A stretch of 33,364 nt of DNA from Lachnospiraceae bacterium (GTDB taxonomy: Bacteria > Bacillota > Clostridia > Lachnospirales > Lachnospiraceae): the NCBI GenBank assembly GCA_017553035.1, contig JAFZNE010000133.1, forward strand, positions 1 to 33,364, given 5' to 3'. Of the stretch, positions 16,004 to 26,437 are shown piece by piece. The position numbers and the translations under genes are program-made. The notes under the pieces are model-generated. The model saw nothing but the letters and a program-made list of their open reading frames with translations, made no database searches and was not told the origin of the DNA. The number at the start of each line of letters is the position of its first letter. Within the stretch, counting starts at the first letter, position 1.

Positions 16004-17854
16004 TCACTCCACCAGCGTAAGCCCCTCGGTCCCCGGAACCGCAACCAGCGAATAATTCGTATAATATACCACGAATCCCGGCTTTGCGCTGTTCGGTTTC
16101 TTTACATTACGCCGCTCGAGGTAGTCCACCTCGACCTTTTCATCTTCCCTGTTCTTCGAATAATAAGCCGCAAGCGCTCCGGCTTCTTCAAATACACGGT
16201 CCGGAACTTCCCTGCCTTCGGTCTTCAGGATTACATGTGATCCTGCGCTGCCCTTGACATGGAACCACCAGTCGGAATTTGACGCGAATTTGAAGGTCAG
16301 CTCGTCATTTTGAAAATTGTTCCTGCCGACATACAGATGGAATCCGTCGCCTGTAACATAATGCCAGGGCTTCTTCGAATCCTTCGATCCGGCTTTGGTA
16401 CTGCGGTTCGCGCCGCCTTTTTGAGCGCCGCCTTTCGGATTACCGCCTTTCTGTCCATTCTTACCACCACGGCCCTGATTGCCGGCGGATTTGAGATATC
16501 CGGCCTCGTACATCTCCTGCCGCAGCTGGTTCAGATCGTCCTCGGTCCTTGCCATTTCAAGATAATGCTTTACCGACTCAAGATGTTCAAGCTCTTCCTT
16601 CGTCTGTTCAAGCTGCTCTGTAACCGCCTCATACGTACGCTTCAGCTTCGCGTATTTCGCAAAATAAGCTTTGGCATTGTCTATCGCCGACAGTTCCGCA
16701 TCAAGCGGAACCTTGATATCTTCACCTGTATAGAAATTGTTTAGGACAGCTTCCTTTGCCCCCGGCTCCACAGAGTAACCGTAGGTCGTGAGCAGTTCAC
16801 CGTAGATCCGGTATTTCTCACGTTTCTCGGTATCCAGCAATTGTTTCTGCTGCAGTTCGTATTTCTTCGCGGCGCGTGAAACAGCATTTGCGATCACCTT
16901 GGAAAGGTCGATCGACCGCTGTTTGATCCTGGTTATCTGTGCTTTCGATGCATAATAAGTTTCCAGCATCTCACTCGCGGAATCGAAAATGCGGTATTCG
17001 ACTGTTTCATTAAACGTTTCTCCGGTGATAAATGCCGTGATGCATTGTGGTTCAAATGCTCCGAATTCTTCCGGTTTGCCGTTTCTGTACACGATCCCCG
17101 GCTCGAATTCGTCTTCCATGATCATGTCCATGTAACGCTTGAATGATCTGTAAACATGAGTCAGGACATCAGGATCGTCAGAGTACCTAACCATCGATAT
17201 ATCCGGGTCAAGCCCGCCCCTGAAGCAGATATCCGAAGCAGTAACCGGGCCAAGTCCCGTAAAGTTCGTATACAGCGCCTCATACAAGGGTCTGGGCGAA
17301 TCCTTGATCCTCGCCTCAAACTGATTCTGCGTTATCATTATCGGATCAAGTTTGTCCGAAGTCTGTGCTATAAAATATTCCCGCCCGGGAAGGACCTCTC
17401 TCACCGAACTTACCGACGACGGGATCCTCTTGATGCTGTCAATGATAATGTCCTTATCGTCGCAAAATATGATATTGCTGTGTTTACCCATTATTTCAAT
17501 AATGAGTTTCTTGTATTTCATATCCAGCAATTCATCGAGATGCTCAAGCTTGAAAACGATCACTCTTTCAAGGCTGGGCTGGTAAATGTCGACGATCCGC
17601 GCACTTGATAAGTATTTACGAAGCAGCATGCAGAATGCCGGCGACTGCAGCGGTGCCTCCTTGTTTGTCTGTGTCAGATAAACAAGCGGAAGGCTCGCAT
17701 TTGCCGAAAGCAGCAATTTATAATTCTTATCGCCGTGTATCGTAATGATCAGTTCATCCTTCTCGGGCTGCTGGATCTTGGAGATCCTCGCTCCGAGTAC
17801 CTTTTTTCTAAGCTCACTAACGACCGCGGCGACCATTACGCCATCAAAAGCCAT
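16004..17854 (-). CDS. rqcH: NFACT family protein RqcH (Rqc2 homologue)
   Basis: This 616-residue protein is of the NFACT family, formerly annotated as fibronectin-binding FbpA. RqcH binds stalled 50S-nascent chain complexes and, with tRNA-Ala, adds C-terminal alanine tails for degradation. The NFACT-N domain starts MAFDGVMVAAVVSELRKKV and includes the IEIMGKHSNIIF block. Helix-hairpin-helix (about 180-230) and coiled-coil (about 300-440) regions follow. The NFACT-R domain begins at WHYVTGDGFHLYVGRNNFQND and contains NSDWWFHVKGSAGSHVILK. The acidic-Arg pair expected near residue 97 reads Glu96-Arg97 rather than Asp-Arg. A Gly/Lys-rich linker (about 450-490) precedes NFACT-R. It starts 16 bases after the PHP gene. 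Confidence 0.93.
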   Translation of the reverse strand: MAFDGVMVAAVVSELRKKVLGARISKIQQPEKDELIITIHGDKNYKLLLSANASLPLVYLTQTNKEAPLQSPAFCMLLRKYLSSARIVDIYQPSLERVIVFKLEHLDELLDMKYKKLIIEIMGKHSNIIFCDDKDIIIDSIKRIPSSVSSVREVLPGREYFIAQTSDKLDPIMITQNQFEARIKDSPRPLYEALYTNFTGLGPVTASDICFRGGLDPDISMVRYSDDPDVLTHVYRSFKRYMDMIMEDEFEPGIVYRNGKPEEFGAFEPQCITAFITGETFNETVEYRIFDSASEMLETYYASKAQITRIKQRSIDLSKVIANAVSRAAKKYELQQKQLLDTEKREKYRIYGELLTTYGYSVEPGAKEAVLNNFYTGEDIKVPLDAELSAIDNAKAYFAKYAKLKRTYEAVTEQLEQTKEELEHLESVKHYLEMARTEDDLNQLRQEMYEAGYLKSAGNQGRGGKNGQKGGNPKGGAQKGGANRSTKAGSKDSKKPWHYVTGDGFHLYVGRNNFQNDELTFKFASNSDWWFHVKGSAGSHVILKTEGREVPDRVFEEAGALAAYYSKNREDEKVEVDYLERRNVKKPNSAKPGFVVYYTNYSLVAVPGTEGLTLVE

Positions 17855-17870
17855 TTAAATATTCCTTCTT

Positions 17871-18749
17871 CTATGCCCTATCATCTATGTGATACATAAC
17901 AGGTTTGCGTGCCTTAAAGACGCATTGATACTTAAAACCGAGCGATTCCATCATTTCCCTGGCTTCCCTAAATCCATAGCAGAGATGTTCGGGCCTGTGC
18001 CCATCCGAGCCGATCGTTATCATCTCACCGCCAAGCTCCATGTATCGCTTGAGGATAGTGGTGTGTGGGTGAGGATATCCCAGCCCGTATTTTAGACCGG
18101 CGGTATTGATCTCGAGCGCTTTGCCGTTATCGATCAGTTTTTTCAGGATCTCGTCCAAAATATCAAAATACTCGCGTGGATCATAAATATCATTTATCGT
18201 ATACAGGCGGCCATCAGCTTTAAGTCTGTGCTCAGGCACGTATCTGATCAGATAATCAAGATGCCCGACGCTGTCATAACCGTTGAACCGTGTGATATTC
18301 TCGAGCACGGCCTCAAAATATACCCTGATACCCTTCTTCGCATCCTTGTCATCCCAATAGGGCGAGCTGTAATACGGGTCGGTAAATTCAAGGCAGTGGG
18401 TCGATCCGATCGCGAAATCAAAAGGATATGCCCCGAGCAGTTCGTCGTACCACTCGTTGATCCTGTCCCTGCATTCGGGTTCATTGCGCAGTCCGAGCTC
18501 TATACCGATCAGCAGGTCGATGCGGTCTTTATACTTTTCCTTCAGTTCCTGCATTTTAGGAAAATATTCATCCGGCTCAAATACAAAACTCATTCCCGAA
18601 CGCTCAAGATTCGGGAACTCGCGGTCCATATGATCCGTAATGCACATTCCTTTCATGCCGAGCTCGATCGCCCGCTCGATCTGAACCTCGGGCGGAGTCT
18701 TCGAATCGCTCGAGAATGATGTATGTAAGTGACAATCGTATTTAATCAT
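17871..18749 (-). CDS. PHP-domain phosphoesterase, histidinol-phosphatase (HisJ/HisK) type
   Basis: This 292-residue PHP-superfamily metalloenzyme has the metal-binding motifs DCHLHTSFSSDS at the N-terminus, ITDHMDREFP, the IGIELGLR glutamate, FAIGSTHCLEF, LEINTAGLK and a C-terminal TIGSDGHRPEHL. The set is complete and the length fits the histidinol-phosphatase subgroup. That activity is plausible, but no his biosynthesis genes are nearby, and PHP enzymes often act on other phosphate esters. The start codon overlaps the cysteine desulfurase stop by four bases (ATGA), and rqcH follows after 16 bases, so it is in the middle of a tightly packed operon. Confidence 0.88.
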   Translation of the reverse strand: MIKYDCHLHTSFSSDSKTPPEVQIERAIELGMKGMCITDHMDREFPNLERSGMSFVFEPDEYFPKMQELKEKYKDRIDLLIGIELGLRNEPECRDRINEWYDELLGAYPFDFAIGSTHCLEFTDPYYSSPYWDDKDAKKGIRVYFEAVLENITRFNGYDSVGHLDYLIRYVPEHRLKADGRLYTINDIYDPREYFDILDEILKKLIDNGKALEINTAGLKYGLGYPHPHTTILKRYMELGGEMITIGSDGHRPEHLCYGFREAREMMESLGFKYQCVFKARKPVMYHIDDRA

Positions 18750-19984
18750 ATATTTCTGATTCTCCTCAGCCGTTCAACGCACTCTCCTACCGCCTTCACC
18801 GTATGGTCCAGTTCCTCGTACGTCGTATACTTCGAGAAACTGAAGCGCATCGCGCCTCGTATCCTCTCCTCGGAAAGTCCCGCAGTAAGCAGTACATGTG
18901 ACGGTCCTTCTTTTGACGCACTGCAGGCCGAACCGGTCGAACAGCAAATACCACGCATATCGAGTTCGATCAGCAAGGAAGATCCTTCGATCCCGTCGAA
19001 ACTTACCGAGACTATTGAAGGAAGGGAATCTGCACCGTTAATATGCACTCCCTCGATGCTTTTCTTCAGTCCGTCGATAAAGTATTCCCTCATCCGGGCC
19101 ATATCGCTTACGGTCTGCTCCATCGACTCCCGGGCGATCTCACAGGCCTTACCGAAGCCGACGATCGAGGGAACATTGAGTGTCCCGGACCTCAATCCCT
19201 TCTCCTGTCCGCCGCCGAAGCTTACCGGTGCTATCTTTACTCCCCGTCTCACATACAGAGCCCCGATCCCTTTCGGGCCGTGGAGTTTGTGAGAACTAAT
19301 CGAAAGCAGGTCTGCTCCGGATTCCCTTACATTGAGCGGAATATGTCCCGCGGCCTGCACCGCATCCGTATGAAACAGCGCTCCGGCTTCATGTGCGATC
19401 CCGGCGATCTCACGGATATCCTGTATCGTTCCTAGCTCGTTGTTGGCAGTCATTATGCTTACAAGCAGTGTGCTCTTATCAGTATTCCTTTTTATAAATG
19501 AAATATCAATTCTACCGTTCTTATCACACGGAGCATATAAAATCGTGTATCCCCTGCGCTCCGCTTCTTTGCAGGATTCAAGGACCGCAGGATGTTCGAT
19601 TTTGCTTGTGATGATCTTGTTATGTACTCTTCCGGACTTCCCGAGACTTCCCGAAGGCTCGGCAAAATCCTGCGTTACAGTTCCAGCCCCGAAAATTCCT
19701 TGTTGTACCGCCATTTTGGGAACAGACACCGATTCGGTAGCCACCCCGAGTATCGCCATATTGTCGGCTTCGGTGCCTCCCGAAGTGAATACGATCTCGT
19801 CGCCTGCGGCACCGATCAGGCCGGCAACCCGCTCTCTTGCTTTTTCAACCGCGCTCCTCGCTTTCGCAGAGAAACTGCATGCTCCGCTCGGGTTCGCGTA
19901 AGTCTCACGCAGAAACGGCATCATCTCACGCATTGCTTCCTCATCAAGACATGTGGAAGCAGCATTGTCCAAATAAACCTGCAT
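18746..19984 (-). CDS. Cysteine desulfurase (NifS/IscS family)
   Basis: This 412-residue PLP enzyme removes sulfur from cysteine as a protein-bound persulfide, for Fe-S clusters or tRNA thiolation. It begins MQVYLDNAASTCLDEEA. It has the ETYANPSGACSFSAKAR segment, the PLP lysine in SISSHKLHGPKG, and the catalytic cysteine in STGSACSASKEGPSHVL. The upstream in-frame extension overlaps the GGDEF gene and has no homology, so I start at the ATG at 19982-19984, one base after the GGDEF stop; a weak GGA site suggests translational coupling. In many Firmicutes such genes precede thiI. Here thiI is absent and a PHP gene follows, so the acceptor pathway is open. Confidence 0.93.
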   Translation of the reverse strand: MQVYLDNAASTCLDEEAMREMMPFLRETYANPSGACSFSAKARSAVEKARERVAGLIGAAGDEIVFTSGGTEADNMAILGVATESVSVPKMAVQQGIFGAGTVTQDFAEPSGSLGKSGRVHNKIITSKIEHPAVLESCKEAERRGYTILYAPCDKNGRIDISFIKRNTDKSTLLVSIMTANNELGTIQDIREIAGIAHEAGALFHTDAVQAAGHIPLNVRESGADLLSISSHKLHGPKGIGALYVRRGVKIAPVSFGGGQEKGLRSGTLNVPSIVGFGKACEIARESMEQTVSDMARMREYFIDGLKKSIEGVHINGADSLPSIVSVSFDGIEGSSLLIELDMRGICCSTGSACSASKEGPSHVLLTAGLSEERIRGAMRFSFSKYTTYEELDHTVKAVGECVERLRRIRNI

Positions 19985-19985
19985 A

Positions 19986-21401
19986 TTATTCCGGAAAATC
20001 CTTCTTGTCGTAAATGATGAACGCATCGCGTCCGCTTCCCTTAACCCTGTACAGCGCCTTATCCGCACATTCGATAAGGCCCTCGTAAGTAGCTGCATGA
20101 TCGGGATAGATCGCTATACCGATACTTGCGGATTTCTCGATCGTTACACCGTCGAATGTCGCCGGCTGGCGCAATACGCTGTGCAGCTTCTTGGCCTGCT
20201 TGATCTGATCTTCAGGATTGCTAACGTTGCATACGAAAACGACAAACTCGTCACCGCCGATACGTCCGACGATATCGTTCGAACGGAACGCGCGGGTAAC
20301 CTGATTGACAACTTCGATAATTATATTATCGCCCATCAGATGTCCGTAATTATCGTTAATACTCTTGAATTTATCGATATCAACCAGCAGCAGCATACCC
20401 TTCTTGTCCGGATTATTATCGATGAAATCCTGGATCTTGATGCGGGTAAACTCTTTGTTGAAGGCCTTGGTCAGCGGATCGGTCATAGCCTTCTTCTCCG
20501 CCTTCAGCAGGTCGTTCTTCTCATTATCGATATTGATCAGCTTGCCGATGTATTCCTTGTTCTCGCCGTATTTATCCTGGACGGGCATGCATATCAGCCT
20601 GCACCATACATACTTGCCTTCGCTGTTGCGGATCCTTATCTGGGTGTCGACATTGCCGCCCTTCATGATAATGATCCTGACGATCTCGGCTACCTTCTCG
20701 ATATCATCCTTGAAAACGGCACCGTGCTCCCACTCCTTGTTCTTGGAGAAGCCGATAACTTCGGTAGCTCCGCCGTAATACTGCCTGTAATTTTCACTTA
20801 TATTCAGCGTATCCTCGTAAATGTTATAATTCATGATAACATCGTTGGACAGCTCGGTAGCCAGACGATAGCGCTCCTGCTCGAGGGCGAGCTTCTCGGT
20901 CAGCTTCTTGTTCTCGGTAATATCGACGATAACCGCAGATATGGTAACGAACTGTTTCTTGCGAAGTACCGAGTTACCGCTTACCAGTATCCATTTGATA
21001 CCGTTGCCGGTCTTGATCTCCATCTCTTCGTTCAGCTTGAAATCCTTGGTAATATCGTGCATTTTGAAAAATTCACTGTATTTGCTCTCAAGCATCAGAT
21101 AGAAACTGTTGTCAAATACTTCCTTGACTTCCTCGCGCGAGAACCCGACGATCTCGTAGAATCCGTCACTTGCGTAGGTAATATGCCCCTCGCCGTATAC
21201 CAGGAAATTGATAACTCCGGCACCGATGGAGTTGGTCAGATCCCTTACTTCCATCGCGATATTGCCTTCGTGCTCCTGAACACGCCACATGTGCAGGACA
21301 AAAGCTCCCAACAGCAGTACCAGTCCCACGCTCAGCGCAATGGTCAGGACCATCGCACGCGGAAGATTCGTCGCAGCAAAGAAAAATAGTGTTCTTATCA
21401 T
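19986..21401 (-). CDS. PAS-PAS-GGDEF diguanylate cyclase
   Basis: This is a 471-residue membrane-anchored c-di-GMP synthase. One transmembrane helix (about 17-37) is followed by two PAS domains: about 55-165 (GHITYASDGFYEIVGFSREEV) and about 180-295 (NISENYRQYYGGATEVIGF). The GGDEF domain (about 300-465) has the metal-binding Asp341 in LLVDIDKFKSINDNYGH and the intact signature GGDEF at 382-386. RSND at 373-376, five residues before the signature, is the product-inhibition I-site. The enzyme is therefore expected to be active and feedback-controlled, sensing through PAS. The ribosome binding site GGAG precedes the ATG. The gene is separated by one base from the cysteine desulfurase. It is divergent from the tRNA-kinase unit. 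Confidence 0.93.
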   Translation of the reverse strand: MIRTLFFFAATNLPRAMVLTIALSVGLVLLLGAFVLHMWRVQEHEGNIAMEVRDLTNSIGAGVINFLVYGEGHITYASDGFYEIVGFSREEVKEVFDNSFYLMLESKYSEFFKMHDITKDFKLNEEMEIKTGNGIKWILVSGNSVLRKKQFVTISAVIVDITENKKLTEKLALEQERYRLATELSNDVIMNYNIYEDTLNISENYRQYYGGATEVIGFSKNKEWEHGAVFKDDIEKVAEIVRIIIMKGGNVDTQIRIRNSEGKYVWCRLICMPVQDKYGENKEYIGKLINIDNEKNDLLKAEKKAMTDPLTKAFNKEFTRIKIQDFIDNNPDKKGMLLLVDIDKFKSINDNYGHLMGDNIIIEVVNQVTRAFRSNDIVGRIGGDEFVVFVCNVSNPEDQIKQAKKLHSVLRQPATFDGVTIEKSASIGIAIYPDHAATYEGLIECADKALYRVKGSGRDAFIIYDKKDFPE

Positions 21402-21561
21402 GTCTCCAAAAGCCTCCGTAAACGAGTTTTGAAAAAATGTTACATAAATATGTCAGCAGAAGACTCAAAACACATAAAACTGACACAAAGGTTTCACTGA
21501 TCCGCAATCAAATAGTCACAATCTAAAATTACCATATTCACATAGAATAAATTTATTTGTT

Positions 21562-21604
21562 GAGAAGCCGCCGATCCTTAATGTTGTCGGAGCTTCTCTT
21601 TTTT
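21562..21604 (+). terminator. Strong plus-strand terminator without an assigned gene
   Basis: GAGAAGC (21562-21568) pairs with GCTTCTC (21592-21598), and an inner CCGA (21571-21574) pairs with TCGG (21587-21590). Six T bases follow directly. The minus-strand side has no U-run, so it works only on the plus strand. No plus-strand gene lies between it and the divergent GGDEF start. Confidence 0.75.
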
Positions 21605-21781
21605 ATCCGGTAATTGACGGTTTTTTACCGATGAATTAATTATCAGACCGCAAATAAACTCAAATATTATCATACCACATTCTATCAATCCATGCAAGGA
21701 GAATAAGGTTACATCACTTTCCACGAAAATTTGTTACAGTTCAAAAAAGTTACATTTTCATCTGTTTCCGCTGTTTCTATC

Positions 21782-21809
21782 TTGACACTTTTAATTTCAT
21801 AGCTATAAT
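21782..21809 (+). promoter_or_regulatory. Consensus sigma-A promoter of tRNA-Arg
   Basis: A perfect TTGACA (21782-21787) and a perfect TATAAT (21804-21809) are 16 bases apart. The tRNA begins 18 bases after the -10. No terminator lies between the tRNA and the kinase gene, so the promoter probably drives both. Confidence 0.88.
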
Positions 21810-21827
21810 AATACTATAAATGATCAT

Positions 21828-21900
21828 GCACCCGTAGCGAAGTGGATAACGCGCAGTCTTCCGAAGTCTGAGATCACAGGTTCGAATCCTGCCGGGTGCG
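21828..21900 (+). tRNA. tRNA-Arg (anticodon CCG)
   Basis: This is a 73-base cloverleaf with a perfect seven-pair acceptor stem (21828-21834 with 21893-21899), discriminator G at 21900 and no encoded CCA. The anticodon loop TTCCGAA (21859-21865) carries CCG at 21861-21863, which reads the arginine codon CGG. A20 in the D-loop and C35 in the anticodon agree with arginine identity. TTCGAAT forms the T-loop. Three stem positions are mismatched: A-A in the D-stem, T-T in the anticodon stem and A-C at the base of the T-stem. Confidence 0.93.
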
Positions 21901-21997
21901 TTTGTTTTTATATTTATCTTTTATGCTGCAGCGACGGTTTTTCATTTCTCCGTTTGTTGCAGTTTCATGTATTGGTACGTGTTACGGGGGTTCGTTA

Positions 21998-24565
<2,568 letters not shown>

Positions 24566-24574
24566 ATAATTAAG

Positions 24575-24613
24575 CGGTCATCTCGAAAGCAAAGCTTTCT
24601 CGATGACCGTTTT
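24575..24613 (+). terminator. Terminator of the tRNA-Arg/hybrid kinase unit
   Basis: CGGTCATC (24575-24582) pairs with GATGACCG (24602-24609). An inner GAAAGC (24585-24590) pairs with GCTTTC (24594-24599) around an AAA loop. TTTT follows. The hairpin starts ten bases after the kinase stop. Confidence 0.85.
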
Positions 24614-24657
24614 CTCAGCAACCGTTCGGTCGATTGCATTTGCTTATCGCGCACAAA

Positions 24658-24683
24658 GGAAAAAGCCACATTCTATGTGGCTT
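24658..24683 (-). terminator. Terminator of rpmF
   Basis: AAGCCACAT (24663-24671) pairs with ATGTGGCTT (24675-24683) around a three-base loop. On the minus strand the stem ends in a run of five T. It starts six bases past the rpmF stop. Confidence 0.85.
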
Positions 24684-24688
24684 ATTTA

Positions 24689-24874
24689 TTATGCTTCCTT
24701 CGCAATTATTTCCTTCTTGTTGTAGCTGCCGCAGTTCTTGCATACTCTGTGAGGCATCATCAGTTCACCGCACTTGCTGCATTTAACAAGATTGGGAGCA
24801 GTCATTTTCCAATTAGCACGACGGCTGTCTCTTCTCGCCTTAGAAGTACGATTTTTAGGACAAATAGCACCCAT
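24689..24874 (-). CDS. rpmF: 50S ribosomal protein L32
   Basis: This 61-residue ribosomal protein shows the L32 core KNRTSKARRDSRRANWK and a four-cysteine zinc ribbon (CSKC, CKNC) within VKCSKCGELMMPHRVCKNCGSY. The N-terminus MGAICPKN carries an extra Gly compared with the usual MAICPKN-type start. AAGGAGGTG lies about nine bases before the ATG, and a consensus promoter lies upstream. In many bacteria rpmF follows the yceD/DUF177 gene and precedes plsX; neither is here, so it is a monocistronic unit between the kinase and hisS. Confidence 0.96.
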   Translation of the reverse strand: MGAICPKNRTSKARRDSRRANWKMTAPNLVKCSKCGELMMPHRVCKNCGSYNKKEIIAKEA

Positions 24875-24917
24875 TTGAATTACACCTCCTTCTTTTTAAC
24901 CAAATCACACGAAGTTT

Positions 24918-24945
24918 ATTATATCATAATTTCTACATATGTCAA
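24918..24945 (-). promoter_or_regulatory. Consensus sigma-A promoter of rpmF
   Basis: On the minus strand a perfect TTGACA (24940-24945) and a perfect TATAAT (24918-24923) are 16 bases apart, about 43 bases before the rpmF ATG. The -35 ends only three bases from the repeat flanking the MITE-like element. Confidence 0.88.
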
Positions 24946-24948
24946 CAC

Positions 24949-25126
24949 ATTTTTGTTACTATTCACAACTATGTCAACGAAAAGCTCACGAAAGCTTGCT
25001 TTCAGTGAGCTTTCCGTTTTGACATATGCTGCGAAGCAGTAACCCCTCCCCCTAAGTAGATGAGCAAGAAGCCTGCGAAGCAGGCGAATTGCGAATTAGG
25101 GGGAGGGGGTGAATAGTAACAATTTT
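24949..25126. mobile_element. MITE-like palindromic element with terminal inverted repeats
   Basis: The 13-bp ends TGTTACTATTCAC (24954-24966) and GTGAATAGTAACA (25109-25121) are perfect inverted repeats. They are flanked by ATTTT on both sides (24949-24953 and 25122-25126), as expected for a 5-bp target duplication. Inside are three stem-loops: ATGTCAA/TTGACAT with an AAAGCTCAC/GTGAGCTTT continuation (24971-25025); CTGC-GAA-GCAG (25029-25039); and CCCCTCCCCCTAA (25043-25055) with TTAGGGGGAGGGG (25096-25108), enclosing GCCTGC-GAA-GCAGGC (25071-25085). There is no ORF. The element fills the space between the hisS stop and the rpmF -35. The AT-rich duplication alone could be chance; the nested symmetry is not. 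Confidence 0.75.
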
Positions 25127-25130
25127 ACTT

Positions 25131-26384
25131 TTACGCCTTACTCTTTATAACCTTAACAACATCTTCCAGCTTCACCTCAGTCTCCGAGCCGTCGGACATA
25201 TCCTTCAAGCGGGCAACGCCGGCCTCAAGCTCGTTGCTGCCGAGCATTATGACATATTTTACGCCGAGCTTGTTGGCGTATTTCATCTGAGCTTTGGCGG
25301 AACGGTCCATATAATCGGTTTCGGTGGAAATGCCGGCATCTCGCAGGGATTTTACAAGCTTGTAGCCTTGAGCCCTGGTCTCGGCGCCGAGCAATCCAAC
25401 ATATAACAGAGGTTTGGGATCTTCAACCAGTTCTACGCCCTCTTTTTCAAGGAAGTAGATGATCCTCTCAATTCCGCATCCGAAGCCGACCGACGGGATA
25501 TCCTGTTTCTCGTCGATCTCGTGGATCAGGCCGTCGTATCTTCCGCCGCCGCATAGAGTGAACCCGTCTTCGCTTACGAATTCAAATACGGTCTTGGTGT
25601 AATAGTCAAGTCCGCGCACAATTCCGGTATCAACCTCGTAAGGGATACCCATTGCGCTGAGCAGGTTCTTGAGTTCTTCAAAATGATCGCGGCATTCTTC
25701 GCACAGATAATCTACAGTTCTGGGCGCGTCCTTAACGATCTCCTTGCATGAAGGCACTTTGCAGTCGATAACACGCAGCGGATTCTTCTTCATGCGCTCT
25801 TTGCAGGTACCGCACAGATCATTTTCATACTGCGACAGGTACTTGAGCAACGCTTCGTTGTAGTTTTTACGGCATACGGGGCAGCCGATGCTGTTGATGT
25901 GCAGCTTGACCTGTTTGAGACCCAGCCTGCCGATAAAGGTATTCAAAAATGAAATCAGCTCAACTTCACACAGAGGGCTCTTCGAACCGATCATTTCGAT
26001 ACCGAACTGGTGATGCTGGCGAAGCCTTCCGCTCTGCGGCTGCTCGTAACGAAAAGCCGGCGTAACGTAGAACAATTTGGCCGGTGCGGGCTCCGCATAC
26101 ATGCTGTTCTCAAGATAAGCCCTGATCGCACCTGCGGTCCCTTCGGGCTTCAGCGTGATACTGCGGTCGCCCTTGTCGGTAAATGTATACATTTCCTTTT
26201 GTACTACATCGGTAGTCTCGCCTACACCCCTTGCAAACAGTACCGTATGCTCAAACACGGGAGTGATGATCTCCTTCATGTTGTACTCCGCGGCAAGTTC
26301 GCGTCCAATCTTCTCTATCTCGGTCCTGAGCGCCATATTGTGCCCGAACCAGTCCTGAGTTCCTTTCGGTCTCTGAGTAATCAT
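25131..26384 (-). CDS. hisS: Histidyl-tRNA synthetase
   Basis: This 417-residue class II aminoacyl-tRNA synthetase charges tRNA-His. Motif 1 ([14 protein letters not shown]), motif 2 ([20 protein letters not shown]), the histidine-binding [12 protein letters not shown] and motif 3 ([11 protein letters not shown]) are all present. The C-terminal anticodon-binding domain ends [21 protein letters not shown]. The insertion domain carries several Cys pairs (CPVC, CGTC, CEEC), likely zinc sites. GGAGG precedes the ATG. The usual partner aspS is not adjacent. A T-box leader is not visible. Confidence 0.96.
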   Translation of the reverse strand: MITQRPKGTQDWFGHNMALRTEIEKIGRELAAEYNMKEIITPVFEHTVLFARGVGETTDVVQKEMYTFTDKGDRSITLKPEGTAGAIRAYLENSMYAEPAPAKLFYVTPAFRYEQPQSGRLRQHHQFGIEMIGSKSPLCEVELISFLNTFIGRLGLKQVKLHINSIGCPVCRKNYNEALLKYLSQYENDLCGTCKERMKKNPLRVIDCKVPSCKEIVKDAPRTVDYLCEECRDHFEELKNLLSAMGIPYEVDTGIVRGLDYYTKTVFEFVSEDGFTLCGGGRYDGLIHEIDEKQDIPSVGFGCGIERIIYFLEKEGVELVEDPKPLLYVGLLGAETRAQGYKLVKSLRDAGISTETDYMDRSAKAQMKYANKLGVKYVIMLGSNELEAGVARLKDMSDGSETEVKLEDVVKVIKSKA

Positions 26385-26437
26385 TTTATAAAAAACCTCC
26401 GTATTTCCTCTCTTTCAAGCCGGCTTTTCGTAATTCT

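Larger units (their letters stand above)
21402..21827. other. Intergenic region between divergent GGDEF and tRNA-Arg/kinase units
   Basis: No ORF with a ribosome binding site is visible in these 426 bases. The region holds a plus-strand terminator hairpin (21562-21604), a CGGTAA/TTACCG inverted pair at about 21608-21630, four GTTACA hexamers (21439, 21708, 21733, 21749) and the tRNA promoter (21782-21809). The GGDEF promoter was not recognised. No c-di-GMP riboswitch consensus was seen. Confidence 0.6.

Noticed and set aside
14644-16020. Long plus-strand open frame (458 codons) opposite the GH31 gene
   Set aside because: No ribosome binding site, no recognisable family, and it mirrors the codon structure of a clear GH31 enzyme on the other strand.
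20097-21389. Plus-strand open frame (430 codons) opposite the GGDEF gene
   Set aside because: It is the antisense shadow of an intact PAS-PAS-GGDEF gene, with no ribosome binding site and Ile/Asp/Leu-rich composition typical of such shadows.
21402-21561. c-di-GMP riboswitch in the GGDEF leader
   Set aside because: I looked for the GEMM-type core and tetraloop layout on the minus strand and did not see it.
21896-21997. N-terminal extension of the hybrid kinase starting inside the tRNA
   Set aside because: It overlaps the tRNA 3' end and has no ribosome binding site; the ATG at 21998 has a good one and begins the membrane domain.
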